Shown: positions 35,053 through 43,591, counted from the first letter of the stretch. The stretch: 64,000 nt of DNA from Actinoalloteichus_B caeruleus (GCF_000718005.1 NZ_JODV01000019.1), one strand, 5' to 3'. The notes: generated from the sequence alone by a model not told the origin. Translations and numbers: made by a program.

Positions 35053-36261
35053 TCAGCCGACGGCGGCGGTGATCGGGGCTTCCCAGTCGACCCGGTACTC
35101 GTAGAGCCATCGCTGGTCGACGGCCTCGGCCCTGGCCATCCGCCGGAAGACGACGGGCAGCGCGAGATCCCGCACCACGCGCGCCACCGGCCCGGGGGCC
35201 TTCTGGTCCCCGTTGCGCTTGCCCTGCGCGACGACCCGCTCCACCCGGTCCCGCCGCGACGCCGTGTAGGTGGCGAGCGCGGCGGGGTGGTCGGGCACGT
35301 CCCGCAGGCACTTCGCCAGCACCAACGCGTCCTCGATGGCCAGTGACGCGCCCTGCCCGGAGGAGGGTGAGGTGGCGTGCGCCGAGTCCCCGACCAGCAC
35401 GCAGCGGTCGGTGTGCCAGGTCGGCACGGACGGCAGGTCGTAGGTGTTCCAGGGCGGCATGATCCGCTCGGTCGCGGCGATGATCCTGGCCGCGGGCGTG
35501 CGGTCGCGCGCGACGAGCTCCAGGAGGTGCGCCCGCCACCACGTCGGGTCGATCGCGTCCAACTCCTCCTGGCTGGCCTCCTGGGCGCGGGGCGGGTTCG
35601 CGAACCACCACACCTCCCCGTCGGGGTGGCGGTAGTAGGCGAAGAAGCAGCGACGCCCGAAGACCATGTTGGCCACGCCCGGCTCGGCGTCCACCGGCAC
35701 TCCCGGCGCGAAGCCCCCCGTGTTGAGCAGGCCGACGTACCGGCCCGAGGGCGCGCCAGGGTCGATCGCCCCGCGCACCCGGGACCGCAGCCCGTCCGCG
35801 CCGACCAGCAGGTCGCCGGTCGCCTCGCTCCCGTCGGCGAAGCGCGCGGTCACCCCGTCCGGGCGTTCGGTGAGGCCCACCAGGCGGCGGCCGTACTCGA
35901 CGCGCACCCCCTCGTCGAGGGCCGCGTCCCGCAACGCCCGGTAGAGGTCGGACCGGCGGACCGTCCTGGTCACGGTGCCGTCGGGCAGCGCCCCGCCCTG
36001 GGCGAGCTCGGCGAGGAAACGGCCGGAACCGGTGCGGAAGGCCATCCGTGGCGTGTCGAACCCGGCGGCGAGCGCGCGTTCCAACAGGCCCAGTTCGGCC
36101 AGGGCCGACTGGCCGTTGGTGGCGACGCCGAGGTAGGCGCCCACGCCGTCGGCGGTCCGGTCGTACCCCTCGTACACGACCGGATCCAGCCCAGCCCGGC
36201 GCAGCGCCACCGCCGCGACCGTTCCCGCTATTCCTCCCCCGATCACCAGCACCCTCGTCAT
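35053..36261 (-). CDS. FAD-dependent aromatic monooxygenase-like protein
   Basis: 402 residues; ATG 36261 has GGAGG eight bases upstream, better than ATG 36267. Features of the PHBH class A flavoprotein family: N-terminal VLVIGGGIAGTVAAVALRRA (GxGxxG), the DG motif LLVGADGLRSRVRGAI near 160, and the GD motif CVLVGDSAHATSPSSGQGAS near 290. Probably hydroxylates a small aromatic or a drug-like molecule; TetX/Rox-like roles cannot be excluded. Diverges from a PadR gene across a palindromic operator, the classic set-up for substrate-induced expression. Confidence 0.9.
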   Translation of the reverse strand: MTRVLVIGGGIAGTVAAVALRRAGLDPVVYEGYDRTADGVGAYLGVATNGQSALAELGLLERALAAGFDTPRMAFRTGSGRFLAELAQGGALPDGTVTRTVRRSDLYRALRDAALDEGVRVEYGRRLVGLTERPDGVTARFADGSEATGDLLVGADGLRSRVRGAIDPGAPSGRYVGLLNTGGFAPGVPVDAEPGVANMVFGRRCFFAYYRHPDGEVWWFANPPRAQEASQEELDAIDPTWWRAHLLELVARDRTPAARIIAATERIMPPWNTYDLPSVPTWHTDRCVLVGDSAHATSPSSGQGASLAIEDALVLAKCLRDVPDHPAALATYTASRRDRVERVVAQGKRNGDQKAPGPVARVVRDLALPVVFRRMARAEAVDQRWLYEYRVDWEAPITAAVG

Positions 36262-36282
36262 CGTCATCCCCTCCCCGAGGTC

Positions 36283-36310
36283 ATAGTATGACTATACATA
36301 AAATGACTAT
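36283..36310. promoter_or_regulatory. Operator between the monooxygenase and PadR genes
   Basis: ATAGT and ACTAT are inverted around ATG (36283-36295), and ATGACTAT occurs twice (36288-36295 and 36303-36310), in an AT-rich island within very GC-rich DNA. The spacing from both starts suits overlap with the divergent promoters. Binding by the adjacent PadR protein is inferred. Confidence 0.65.
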
Positions 36311-36336
36311 GCTCGCAAGCTGGCTAGGGTGTGCCC

Positions 36337-36951
36337 ATGTCCGGTCGTCCCTCCCGAAGGTCACCGCTGGCGATGGCCCTGCTCGCCCTGCTCGCCGAGG
36401 CCCCGACGCACGCCTACCGCCTGCGGGAACTCATCCGGGAGCGCAGGAAGGACCAGGTGGTCAACGTCGCGCAGCGCAACAGCGTGTACCAGACGCTCGA
36501 TCGCCTGCTCCGCGACGAGCTGGTCCAGGTGCGCGACACCGAACGGGTCGGGGACCGACCGGAGCGCACCGTCTACGAACTCACCGACGAGGGCGCGGCC
36601 ACCCTCGACGGATGGCTGCGGGAGATGCTGTCCACCCCGGCACGGGAGTTCCCCGAGTTCCCGGCGGCCCTCGCCTTCCTCCCCCTGCTCACCCCGGACG
36701 CGGCACTCACCCTGCTGGCACGGCGGGCGGAGGCGCTCCGACGCACGTTGGCGGACCTGGACGCCGAGGAGGCACGGGTGGCGGGGGCGCTCCCCCGGGT
36801 CGTGCTCCTGGAGGGCGAGTACCAGCGCACCACCGCCCTCGCGGAACTGCGGTGGCTGGAGGCGGTGACCGAGGACCTGCGCACCGGAGCCCTCGACTGG
36901 AACCGCGAGGACCTCGACGCCATCGCCGCCCGCTTCGAACCACGGGGGTGA
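36337..36951 (+). CDS. PadR-family transcriptional regulator
   Basis: 204 residues; ATG 36337 chosen (GTG 36331 also possible). The PadR winged helix is residues about 8-85 (MALLALLAEAPTHAYRLREL, NSVYQTLDRLLRDELVQVRD, RTVYELTDEGAATLDGWLRE). It is followed by a longer helical C-terminal domain (Vir_C type) with LARRAEALRRTLADLDAEEA. Usually a repressor released by small aromatic or drug ligands. Likely controls the divergent monooxygenase gene and itself. Confidence 0.92.
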   Translation: MSGRPSRRSPLAMALLALLAEAPTHAYRLRELIRERRKDQVVNVAQRNSVYQTLDRLLRDELVQVRDTERVGDRPERTVYELTDEGAATLDGWLREMLSTPAREFPEFPAALAFLPLLTPDAALTLLARRAEALRRTLADLDAEEARVAGALPRVVLLEGEYQRTTALAELRWLEAVTEDLRTGALDWNREDLDAIAARFEPRG

Positions 36952-37020
36952 GGCGGTGCTTCCCGAGAGTTCCAGGCCGCAGCCCCTCCGGCGCACAACC
37001 ACGAAGGGACCACCTCGACC

Positions 37021-37503
37021 GTGGCACGCATCGGCATCACCGGCCATTCGAACCTGAGCCCGGACTCGGTCCCCCTCGTGGAGACCGCCCTGCGGGACCA
37101 CCTGCGGGCGGAGGGCGACGGCGAGCTGGTCGGCGTGACCTGCCTGGCCCGGGGCGCCGACCAGATCTTCGCTCGTGCGGTGCTCGCCCTGGGCGGCACC
37201 ACCACCGTGGTGCTCCCCGCCGAGGACTACCGGGAACGCAAGGTCGGACCCGACAACGCGGCCGAGTTCGACGCGCTGATCGACAGGGCCACCGATGTCG
37301 AGGTGATGCCGTTCGAGAGGTCAACTCGTGATGCCTACGTCGCGGCCAGCGAACGGGTGTTGAACCTCGTCGAACGGCTGGTGGCCGTGTGGGACGGCCA
37401 GTCGTCCGACGGTCGTAGCCGCACGGCGGACGTCGTGGCCGCCGCCCGCCAACGAGGGATCCCCGTCGTGGTGATCTGGCCGGAGAACGCTCGTCGGGCG
37501 TGA
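37021..37503 (+). CDS. Rossmann-like SLOG-type small protein
   Basis: 160 residues, GTG start after GAAGGGACC. RIGITGHSNLS and GVTCLARGADQIFARAVLAL give the nucleotide-binding strand-loop-helix pattern of the SLOG/DprA-LOG group. TTVVLPAEDYRER and VWDGQSSDGRSRTADVVAAA (strand then charged loop) fit too. GIPVVVIWP is the last strand. SLOG-like domains sense or process nucleotide-derived ligands; the role here is unknown. It follows the PadR gene by 70 bases on the same strand. Confidence 0.7.
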   Translation: MARIGITGHSNLSPDSVPLVETALRDHLRAEGDGELVGVTCLARGADQIFARAVLALGGTTTVVLPAEDYRERKVGPDNAAEFDALIDRATDVEVMPFERSTRDAYVAASERVLNLVERLVAVWDGQSSDGRSRTADVVAAARQRGIPVVVIWPENARRA

Positions 37504-37638
37504 CCCGCCGGCGGGGCGCCGAGCCCATGCCGATCAGCGGCCGTGGATGACATCCCCGTCCAGAATGTCCCCCGACCGGCACCGCCACGTCCCAGCCGGG
37601 GGCGGCACGGCGGACGGCCCACCCCCGGGGCACCCCGC

Positions 37639-38394
37639 TCACTCCCAGCGGAAGAAGCGGATCGCGATCGGCCAGATCAGCAACACCGTCACCCCCATCA
37701 CCAGGAAGGGCCGGAGCGACAGCGCCTCCCCCGCCCAACTCGCCCGCAAGGCCTGCGTGACCGCACCCACCGGGGTGAGATCGCCGATCTGGCGCACCAG
37801 TTCGGGCAGGTCCTCGCGGGGGACCATCGCTCCACTGAGGAACATCATCGGCACCAGCAGGATCGAGCCGATGCCGTTGGCGATGTTCGCCGTCCTGGAG
37901 ATCCCGGCGATGAGCATGGTGATCGACAGGGTGGTGACCATCGCGCACAGGTAGACCAGCAGGAACGCCGGGAGCGACCTCGGCGGCGCCAGGCCGTGGA
38001 CGAGCGCGCCGCCGACCAGGACGGCCACCACCGCGAGGACCGAGATCAACGCGCCGATGGCGAAGTTCGCCACGAGCAGCCCGACCCGGGGAGCCGGGGT
38101 GGTGGACAACCTGCGGAGAATCCCCCTCTCCCGCACGGTGACGATCTGCTGCGGCATGAGCTGGAGCGAGATGATCAGCAGCGCGATGCTCAGCGCGATC
38201 GGGGCCATCACGACGTCGAAGGCGCGGAGCCCGTCCAGCCCGGGGATCGGGTCCATCATGTCGGGCAGGTTCGCGAACAGCAGCAACAGCACGACGGGGA
38301 ACCCGATCCCGAAGAACAGCAGCGCCCAGTCCCTGCGGAGCAGCCGCAGTTCCATCCGGGTCATCCGACCCGTCGCCCGCAACACCCTGTTCAC
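37639..38394 (-). CDS. ABC-2 type permease (drug-efflux type)
   Basis: 251 residues from GTG 38394, which overlaps the ATPase stop (GTGA). Six membrane helices in the DrrB-like pattern: DWALLFFGIGFPVVLLLLFA, MAPIALSIALLIISLQLMPQ, LISVLAVVAVLVGGALVHGL, LLVYLCAMVTTLSITMLIAG, NGIGSILLVPMMFLSGAMVP and LVMGVTVLLIWPIAIRFF. RERGILRRLSTTPAPR is the conserved cytoplasmic loop. Probably exports a lipophilic compound with its ATPase. Confidence 0.92.
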   Translation of the reverse strand: MNRVLRATGRMTRMELRLLRRDWALLFFGIGFPVVLLLLFANLPDMMDPIPGLDGLRAFDVVMAPIALSIALLIISLQLMPQQIVTVRERGILRRLSTTPAPRVGLLVANFAIGALISVLAVVAVLVGGALVHGLAPPRSLPAFLLVYLCAMVTTLSITMLIAGISRTANIANGIGSILLVPMMFLSGAMVPREDLPELVRQIGDLTPVGAVTQALRASWAGEALSLRPFLVMGVTVLLIWPIAIRFFRWE

Positions 38395-39305
38395 GCCGCC
38401 TCCTCGGTGAGCTGCCCGGTGATCGCGAGGAAGGCGTCGTCCAGGCTCGCCTGTTCCACGCGGAGGTTGGACGGGGTCACGCCGGCCGCCCCGAGCAGCT
38501 GGGAGACGGCGAAGACCAACTCGCCCTCGCCCCGCACCGTCACCGCCGCACCGTCGACCACGACCTCGGTGACCACCGGCAGTGCCCGCAGCTCCTCGAC
38601 GGGCACCGGTTGGGTGGTGTGGAACCGCATGCACTGGGTCGAGCCGGCGGCCGAGGCCAGGCCCTCCGGGGTGTCCAGTGCGGCTACCCTGCCCCGGGCG
38701 ATGACGGCGATCCGGTCGCAGAGGTGCTGCGCCTCGGCCATGAAATGGGTGACGAGCAGGACTGTCACCCCCCGGTCCCGCACCCGCTCGACGACCTCCC
38801 AGGTGTCCCGGCGGGACTTCGGGTCCAACCCGGTGGTCAGCTCGTCGAGCACCGCGAGCCTGGGGTTGCCGACGAGCGCGAGGGCGATCGCGACCCGCTG
38901 CCGCTGGCCCCCGGAGAGCTTCCCCCAGTAGGCGGAGGCGCGGTCCCGCAGGCCCAGGGTGTCGATCAGCTCGTCGGGGTCGGCCGGATCGGCGTAGAAG
39001 GAGGCGTAGAGCCCAAGCGCCTCCCGCACGGTCATCTTCGGCTGGAGTTCGCTGTGTTGCAGCTGGACACCGACGGTCTCGCGCAACGCGTCGCGATCGG
39101 TGTCCGGGTCGTGGCCGAACACGCTCACCCGCCCGCCGTCGCGCCTCCGCAGCCCGGTGAGGCATTCGACGGTGGTGGTCTTCCCCGCCCCGTTGGGTCC
39201 GAGGATGCCGAAAATCTCCCCGCTCTCCACGCTGAACGAGACGTCGTCGACGGCGACGTGGTCGCGGTAGGTCTTGCGCAGTCCCTCGACTTCGATCACT
39301 GGCAT
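38391..39305 (-). CDS. ABC transporter ATPase (DrrA-like)
   Basis: 304 residues from ATG 39305. Walker A GPNGAGKTTTVECL, Q-loop GVQLQHSELQP, signature LSGGQRQRVAIALAL, Walker B LAVLDELTTGLDP (Leu for the usual Pro), H-loop VTHFMAEAQHL. A C-terminal regulatory extension of about 80 residues ends LDDAFLAITG as in DrrA/CcmA types. It overlaps the TetR gene end by 10 bases and the permease by 4: a tight TetR-ATPase-permease operon. Confidence 0.93.
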   Translation of the reverse strand: MPVIEVEGLRKTYRDHVAVDDVSFSVESGEIFGILGPNGAGKTTTVECLTGLRRRDGGRVSVFGHDPDTDRDALRETVGVQLQHSELQPKMTVREALGLYASFYADPADPDELIDTLGLRDRASAYWGKLSGGQRQRVAIALALVGNPRLAVLDELTTGLDPKSRRDTWEVVERVRDRGVTVLLVTHFMAEAQHLCDRIAVIARGRVAALDTPEGLASAAGSTQCMRFHTTQPVPVEELRALPVVTEVVVDGAAVTVRGEGELVFAVSQLLGAAGVTPSNLRVEQASLDDAFLAITGQLTEEAA

Positions 39306-39958
39306 GGCGTGCTCCCGCTGTCGGTGGTGGGTGGGACGGCGACCAGCGCTCGGTCGAAGGTGGTCACGAGCTGCTCGCCGGCCTCGGTGAGGTCGGTGTC
39401 CGGTTCCTCCAGCCAGCCGGCGATGACGGCGTCGATGGCGCCGCCGATGGCCTGGGCGAGGACCCGGGCGTCGAAGTCGCGGAACTCGCCGGCGGCCTGC
39501 CCGGCGCGGAGGAGGTCCGCGAGGGAGCGCCACCGCGCGCCCGCGTCGCCGGGGTCGAAGGAGTCGCCCGCCTCGGCACTGCCGCCGTCGTACGTCGCGG
39601 CCTCGGCGATCACCCGCACGTGGGTGGGGTTGTCGCGCATGTACCCGACGAGGGCGCGGATGTAGGCGGCGAGGGTGGACCGGACGTCGGGGTGGTCGGC
39701 GAGTTCCTGCTCGAACCGGGCGCCGAGGGCCGCGTAGATCTGGCCGAGCGCGGTCTCGATCACCTCTCCCTTCCCGGTGAAGTGGTAGAGGATCACCCCC
39801 TTCGACACGCCGGCGCGTTCGGCGATCCGCACCAGTGACGCCTTCCGGTACCCGAACTCGGAGATCACCTCGATGGCGCAGGTGACGATCTGCGCCCGCC
39901 TGGCCTCCTCGATGAAGGTCCGCTCCTTCTGACTCCTGAGACTTTTTTCTGACCCCAC
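39296..39958 (-). CDS. TetR-family repressor of its own ABC operon
   Basis: 220 residues from GTG 39958. Helix-turn-helix at about 18-60 (RRAQIVTCAIEVISEFGYRK, VRIAERAGVSKGVILYHFTG), then an all-helical ligand domain (VRSTLAAYIRALVGYMRDNP, VLAQAIGGAIDAVIAGWLEE). There is no ribosome binding site, but a CATACT -10 element ends 7 bases before the GTG (with TGTCGA 17 bases further up). The mRNA is therefore probably leaderless. A perfect operator palindrome covers the start. First gene of the efflux operon, so it should repress both itself and the pump. Confidence 0.9.
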   Translation of the reverse strand: MGSEKSLRSQKERTFIEEARRAQIVTCAIEVISEFGYRKASLVRIAERAGVSKGVILYHFTGKGEVIETALGQIYAALGARFEQELADHPDVRSTLAAYIRALVGYMRDNPTHVRVIAEAATYDGGSAEAGDSFDPGDAGARWRSLADLLRAGQAAGEFRDFDARVLAQAIGGAIDAVIAGWLEEPDTDLTEAGEQLVTTFDRALVAVPPTTDSGSTPCQ

Positions 39959-39971
39959 GGTCAGAAGTATG
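39948..39971 (-). promoter_or_regulatory. TetR operator and leaderless promoter
   Basis: TCTGACC (39948-39954) and GGTCAGA (39959-39965) are perfect inverted arms around 4 bases and span the GTG start (39956-39958). The -10 element CATACT is at 39966-39971 on the minus strand. A further GGGTCAG lies about 15 bases upstream. The overlap with -10 and start predicts direct autorepression. Confidence 0.75.
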
Positions 39972-40291
39972 CACCAGTGGGTCAGTTCTCGACACCCAGG
40001 ACCAGGACACGGCCCACCCACCACAGCCGAGGCCGCTCCCGCGGGTCGGTGGTCGGAGGTCGGGCCAGCGGGCGGGAGCGGACAGCGTGGTCCCATGCCG
40101 GTCACCTCCGCACGACTGGAACACCCCACCTGATCACCGGACGGACCTCTCCCCGCTGCCGTCCCAGGAGCGGGCGTCACTCCGACGTCTGGCCGGCGGG
40201 CGCACCGCGGCCTCGGCCAAGGACCTCCTCAGCGCGGGCACGTGCCACCCGCACGGCCAGGGGCACAGCGGCGACCGGCACGAACTCGCGC
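39972..40291. other. Gene-free 320-base stretch
   Basis: Between the TetR promoter and the end of a small minus-strand gene. A plus-strand frame (about 40087-40341) has a natural-looking middle (LPSQERASLRRLAGGRTAAS) but no start signal and a broken end. It could be a gene remnant. Nothing else seen. Confidence 0.4.
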
Positions 40292-40645
40292 TCACCCCCG
40301 TGGGCGCAGCGGCGGCGGGGGCCGCCACCTGCGGCCGGTGATCAGGCGAGGCGCGGCCGGGTCGCCAGGAGGCGGCAGCGCGCCGAGTTCCTCGGCCACT
40401 GGCCCCACCCGGCCGTCCCGGCACCAGACCACCCACTCGCCGTAGCAGACCCGCACCGCCTCGACCTCGCTCGCGCCCCGGATGACGCACCAGTCCACCG
40501 TGGAACAGCCGGGCCACTCGAAGTACCCCACCAGCGCCCCCGGCCCCCGGGTCAGGGACACCCAACGCCAGCCCCGGCGGGTCAGGGCGTACACCGCCGC
40601 CAGCTCCGGTACCACCGCGATCGCCTGCCGTGCCGTGTTCTCCAC
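40292..40645 (-). CDS. Small hypothetical protein
   Basis: 117 residues, GTG start with GAGGAG seven bases upstream. Natural composition with a beta-rich body: VVPELAAVYALTRRGWRWVS, GALVGYFEWPGCSTVDWCVI, EAVRVCYGEWVVWCRDGRVG. Several Trp and Cys. The C-terminus is Pro/Arg-rich. No signal peptide or membrane helix. I do not recognise the family. It lies at the edge of the Scr1/DUF397 accessory stretch. Confidence 0.6.
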   Translation of the reverse strand: MENTARQAIAVVPELAAVYALTRRGWRWVSLTRGPGALVGYFEWPGCSTVDWCVIRGASEVEAVRVCYGEWVVWCRDGRVGPVAEELGALPPPGDPAAPRLITGRRWRPPPPLRPRG

Positions 40646-41374
40646 TCCGGTTCTCCTCGCACACGTGGGGGCGGACCCGGCTCCCGGGATGCGGCACCGG
40701 CTCGGGGCGGGATGCCCCCGCCCCGGCCAGTCGCGATCACTCGGACGAGTCCGTACTTCGCGAATCCGCCCCTGGCGTCGGCCGGGTCGACGGTGTCGAC
40801 AGCCGATCGACAGGGGATGGGCGTTTCCGCCGGCGGTCGAGCGCCCAGCGGCGATCGCCGACCGAGGGCGGTGTCGACGACGGCGAGGGGTAAGGCGGCA
40901 GGGGCGGAGCGGACGCGGAACCGGGCGAGGGCGGGCACGATCACGGCGGCCTCCGGGAGGGCGTTCGGGGATTTGGGGAAGGGCCGCCCGGGCGGGAGCT
41001 CACGACCGGGGAGGAGGGTGTCGGAGCTCGACCGCCCGGACGACCGGGTCGGGATGTGGACGTGGTCGGGATGTGGACGTGCGGAGGTGCTGATCAGGAC
41101 GGGACGAGAGGCCTGACCACCCCGACGGGCACGACGTCCCGACCTCCGCAGCGGGCCGTCCGTTCGTGGTCACGGCATCGGCGCGCTTCTCGTTGGGAAT
41201 GCTCCCGGGCCGCGCCACTGGTCACCGCCCAGCTCCGGGCCTCCCGGGTGGTTCGCCGGGCCCGCCGAACTCGGCAGACCATCGCCAGGCGGGGAACGAT
41301 GGCGCGATCGACCCACTCGACGAGCCCGAGGGCGGCCAGGGCGATCGCGGCACCCACCGTCATGCTCAACACCG
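40646..41374. other. 730-base stretch without a supported gene
   Basis: Frames on both strands are mostly Arg/Gly/Pro-rich. One minus-strand frame contains a plausible membrane helix (MTVLSMTVGAAIALAALGLV, about bases 41320-41380) but no ribosome binding site, so it is not called. GATGTGGACGTG occurs twice in tandem near 41054-41080. Otherwise nothing. Confidence 0.4.
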
Positions 41375-41860
41375 TCATGAGGCACGACCGTTCGACAGGG
41401 GCGGCAACGGGAGGACTCCACTGAGCACGGTTTCCCACCCCGTCCGCGATGCCGGGACGTCCGGGGCCTCCCGGCATCGCCAGTGATGCCGCCCCTCCCG
41501 CTCGGGCAGCCGAGAACGCGCGGGCTGCCGCTCCCCGTGACCGGTGGCGGCGTGACTCACCGAGTAGCCGAGCACCGCCCGACGCGCCGGCTCCCCCACC
41601 CCCACCGGCGACGCCCCCCTGGGCGCCGTGCGCACCGGCGCGGGCCGACGGGCGCACGACGCACGCGCCTCGAAGACCCGGGCGGAACGGTCGGGCGGGC
41701 TTGCCTCGATGCCGGCTATCTCGACGACGAACCGGACTCCGCCGCTCGTCACCAGGGCGCGGACGAAGCGCGATCGGCGGCGTCGCGACTGCCTGCACAC
41801 GGCGACGAGTACGGCGATTACGGCCAGTAGCATGTCTACCGGGATGGGATCGACGGGCAT
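41375..41860 (-). CDS. Possible small membrane-anchored hypothetical protein
   Basis: 161 residues from ATG 41860, which has AGAGGA nine bases upstream. Residues 9-22 (DMLLAVIAVLVAV) are a short N-terminal membrane helix followed by a positive stretch (RQSRRRRSRFVR), then LVTSGGVRFVVEIAGIEASP reading as a real strand. The last 90 residues look unnatural (Arg/Pro/Ala-rich), so the true C-terminus may lie earlier or in another frame. Diverges from the Scr1-type regulator. Function unknown. Confidence 0.35.
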   Translation of the reverse strand: MPVDPIPVDMLLAVIAVLVAVCRQSRRRRSRFVRALVTSGGVRFVVEIAGIEASPPDRSARVFEARASCARRPAPVRTAPRGASPVGVGEPARRAVLGYSVSHAATGHGERQPARSRLPEREGRHHWRCREAPDVPASRTGWETVLSGVLPLPPLSNGRAS

Positions 41861-41978
41861 TGCGTCGGTTCCTCTCGTCACGAGGGGCCGGGCGGCCTGC
41901 CAGTAGCCCGGCCCCTTGTCTGTTCAGGAGGTCCACCGCACCATCTGCGCACTTTGCAGGTGGTGCCAGCTGATCCGG

Positions 41979-42001
41979 ATGTTGCCAGATATTGGCAACA
42001 T
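41979..42001. promoter_or_regulatory. Perfect palindrome upstream of the Scr1-type regulator
   Basis: ATGTTGCCA (41979-41987) and TGGCAACAT (41993-42001) are perfect 9-base inverted arms around GATAT, 55 bases ahead of the regulator start. AT-rich against its surroundings. Likely the regulator's own operator and part of its promoter (TTGCCA resembles a -35). Functional link inferred. Confidence 0.7.
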
Positions 42002-42055
42002 TTCCAACGCATGTACCCCAATCGGGGGTGCACACGCCGGACGTAGGCTTCAGAC

Positions 42056-42907
42056 ATGCCACGGTCACCGCGCGCACGAGCCCTTGGCGCTGAGCTTCGC
42101 CGCCTCCGCCGCGTCGCGGGCATCAGTCAGCGAGAGCTCGCCGCGAGAGTCGGCATCGCGCACTCACAAATCAGCAGGATCGAAACAGGGGACCGGACAC
42201 CTAGCGAACCCGATGTCAGTGGGATGCTCGGCGCACTGGGGATCACCGGGCCAGAACGTGAGCAGCTGCTAGCGATGACGCGAACTTCCGATGACGCCGC
42301 ACGGTGGGAGTCCGACCCTTCGTACGGCCTTCCACGACAACTCAGCACACTAATCGACTACGAGAGGCGAGCTACTCGAATCACTGACGTTGCCACTCTC
42401 TTCATTCCAGGGCTTCTTCAGACAGCAGCGTACGCCCGGGCGGTGATGGAAGTTTGTCACGTGCCCGAAAGGGACATTTCGACGCGCGTCGCCACGAGAC
42501 TAGGCCGCCAGGGGTTACTAAACAACCCCTCCATCCACTATGAAGCCTTGATTGATGAGATCCTAATCAGGAGAAGGGTAGGCAGCTTCGAAACAATGTC
42601 GGAGCAGTTGAGCCACCTCCTCCAGCTGACCGAACGGCCCAACGTCACGCTGAGGATCATCCCGCTCGCGGCAGGAGCTCACATAGGACTGGACGCCGGA
42701 CACTTGCTGCTGGAGTTTGAGACGATCGGACCGATCGTTCATCTCGAAGCACGGAACACAGCAGGGTTCCTACGCGAGGAACACTCTGTGGAGGACTTCA
42801 GGCATGTCGCCAAAGTACTCCGTTCGATAGCATTGGAACCGGCAGAGAGCAAGGAACGGATCAACCGATGCAGGGAAGAAGTGGATGCGAAATCGTGGGA
42901 ACTGTGA
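42056..42907 (+). CDS. XRE/Scr1-family regulator (DUF5753)
   Basis: 283 residues. The helix-turn-helix is residues 8-65 (ALGAELRRLRRVAGISQREL, ARVGIAHSQISRIETGDRTP). A DUF5753-type ligand domain follows (LIDYERRATRITDVATLFIP, GLLQTAAYARAVM, NPSIHYEALIDEILIRRRVG, then HLLQLTERPNVTLRIIPLAA). TAGGCT ends 6 bases before the ATG with no ribosome binding site, so leaderless translation is likely. Overlaps the DUF397 gene by 4 bases. This pair recurs in dozens of copies per actinomycete genome and acts in development and antibiotic control. GC content drops clearly inside this gene. Confidence 0.92.
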   Translation: MPRSPRARALGAELRRLRRVAGISQRELAARVGIAHSQISRIETGDRTPSEPDVSGMLGALGITGPEREQLLAMTRTSDDAARWESDPSYGLPRQLSTLIDYERRATRITDVATLFIPGLLQTAAYARAVMEVCHVPERDISTRVATRLGRQGLLNNPSIHYEALIDEILIRRRVGSFETMSEQLSHLLQLTERPNVTLRIIPLAAGAHIGLDAGHLLLEFETIGPIVHLEARNTAGFLREEHSVEDFRHVAKVLRSIALEPAESKERINRCREEVDAKSWEL

Positions 42908-43095
42908 CCCAAGATGGTTGGTTTACATGGAAAAAGGCACTTGCCAGTGGTTCAACAACCAACTGTGTTGAAGTTGGCCGCAGTCTCAACATAGTAGGCA
43001 TTCGAGATAGCAAGAACCGCGGGGGCGGAACCCTTCACCTCGACACCACCACCTTCACCACCTTCCTCGACGCCCTCAAGCAGGGCCGCTTCTGA
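42904..43095 (+). CDS. DUF397 small partner protein
   Basis: 63 residues from GTG 42904, overlapping the regulator stop (GTGA); an upstream in-frame ATG at 42868 is less likely. TQDGWFTWKKALASGSTTNC, VEVGRSLNIVGIRDSKNRGG and LHLDTTTFTTFLDALKQGRF are the complete DUF397 pattern (W-x-K-S/A, C-V-E-V, V-x-x-R-D-S-K). In known pairs (WhiJ/BldB-like) the small protein antagonises the Scr1-type regulator. Usual length. Confidence 0.93.
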   Translation: MTQDGWFTWKKALASGSTTNCVEVGRSLNIVGIRDSKNRGGGTLHLDTTTFTTFLDALKQGRF

Positions 43096-43195
43096 ACCGG
43101 CGGGCGGCTCGACGGTTCGTGGCGAACCGCCACTCGGCCCCCCGAGCTCGCCCTACCCGGCCGGCTCCCGCTCCCCTACCTTGTCGTCACGTCTC

Positions 43196-43290
43196 GGCTG
43201 CCCGTGCGGGCTTGAGTCTCACGCCGCTTGAGACCCGATAGTGGAGCCGTGAACGAGAACGAGCTGCACTCCGTCGGCGACGTGGGGCGT
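43196..43290. repeat. Direct repeat, copy 1: MerR promoter plus first codons
   Basis: About 95 bases nearly identical to 45101-45196 (about six substitutions and a one-base indel). It covers the promoter, the GTG start and roughly 14 codons of the MerR gene further right. Identity stops abruptly at the GGCGACGTGG region. Confidence 0.9.
43212..43242 (+). promoter_or_regulatory. MerR-type promoter on the truncated copy
   Basis: TTGAGT and GATAGT are separated by 19 bases, the long spacer typical of MerR-activated promoters. GTCTCA/TGAGAC is an inverted repeat within the spacer. Same as the intact copy, so the remnant may still bind the regulator. Confidence 0.75.
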
Positions 43291-43380
43291 CACCAATCAA
43301 GTCCTGTCGCGTCCCGCGTGACCCAGGCTGGGACGGCCTCACCGAGAAGCTCCGGCACCACGGCCGATTCCTCCTGCTAA
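43249..43380 (+). pseudogene. Truncated MerR-gene remnant
   Basis: GTG start and VNENELHSVGDVGR match the first 14 residues of the intact MerR protein (VNENELYSIGDVAR), then sequence unrelated to MerR continues to TAA at 43378. In another frame the same DNA reads WDGLTEKLRHHGRFLLLTRR before a stop near 43395, which looks like the tail of a different lost gene. Confidence 0.8.
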
Positions 43381-43591
43381 CAAGGCGTTCGAACTAGCAC
43401 GAGCGTCACTCACCGCAACTGATGTGCCCACCTCCCGCAACAAAGGCTAGTCGCAGGCTGCCATCCTGCCCGTCGAAAGGGAGGCTGAGACAGGACAGGG
43501 CCAGGCCCCGCCTCCCACCTGGAAGTTCAGAGCTGACGTTCCGGGACGTGACCGTGGATTCCTCGCTCTGGTCGGCGGCCGTTCGCGCGTC

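Larger units (their letters stand above)
43096..43591. other. Scar region between the DUF397 gene and the toxin-like operon
   Basis: Holds the MerR promoter/start remnant and about 200 further bases with only gene debris. Composition changes from place to place, consistent with a recombination junction. No complete gene. Confidence 0.55.

Noticed and set aside
40087..40341. A short plus-strand regulator-like frame
   Set aside because: A natural-looking fragment (LPSQERASLRRLAGG) without start, full domain or conserved end; at best a remnant.
41170..41421. A second small membrane gene (MTVLSMTVGAAIALAALGLV) near 41.4 kb
   Set aside because: Plausible helix, but no ribosome binding site, and the remainder reads as nonsense; kept only as a note.
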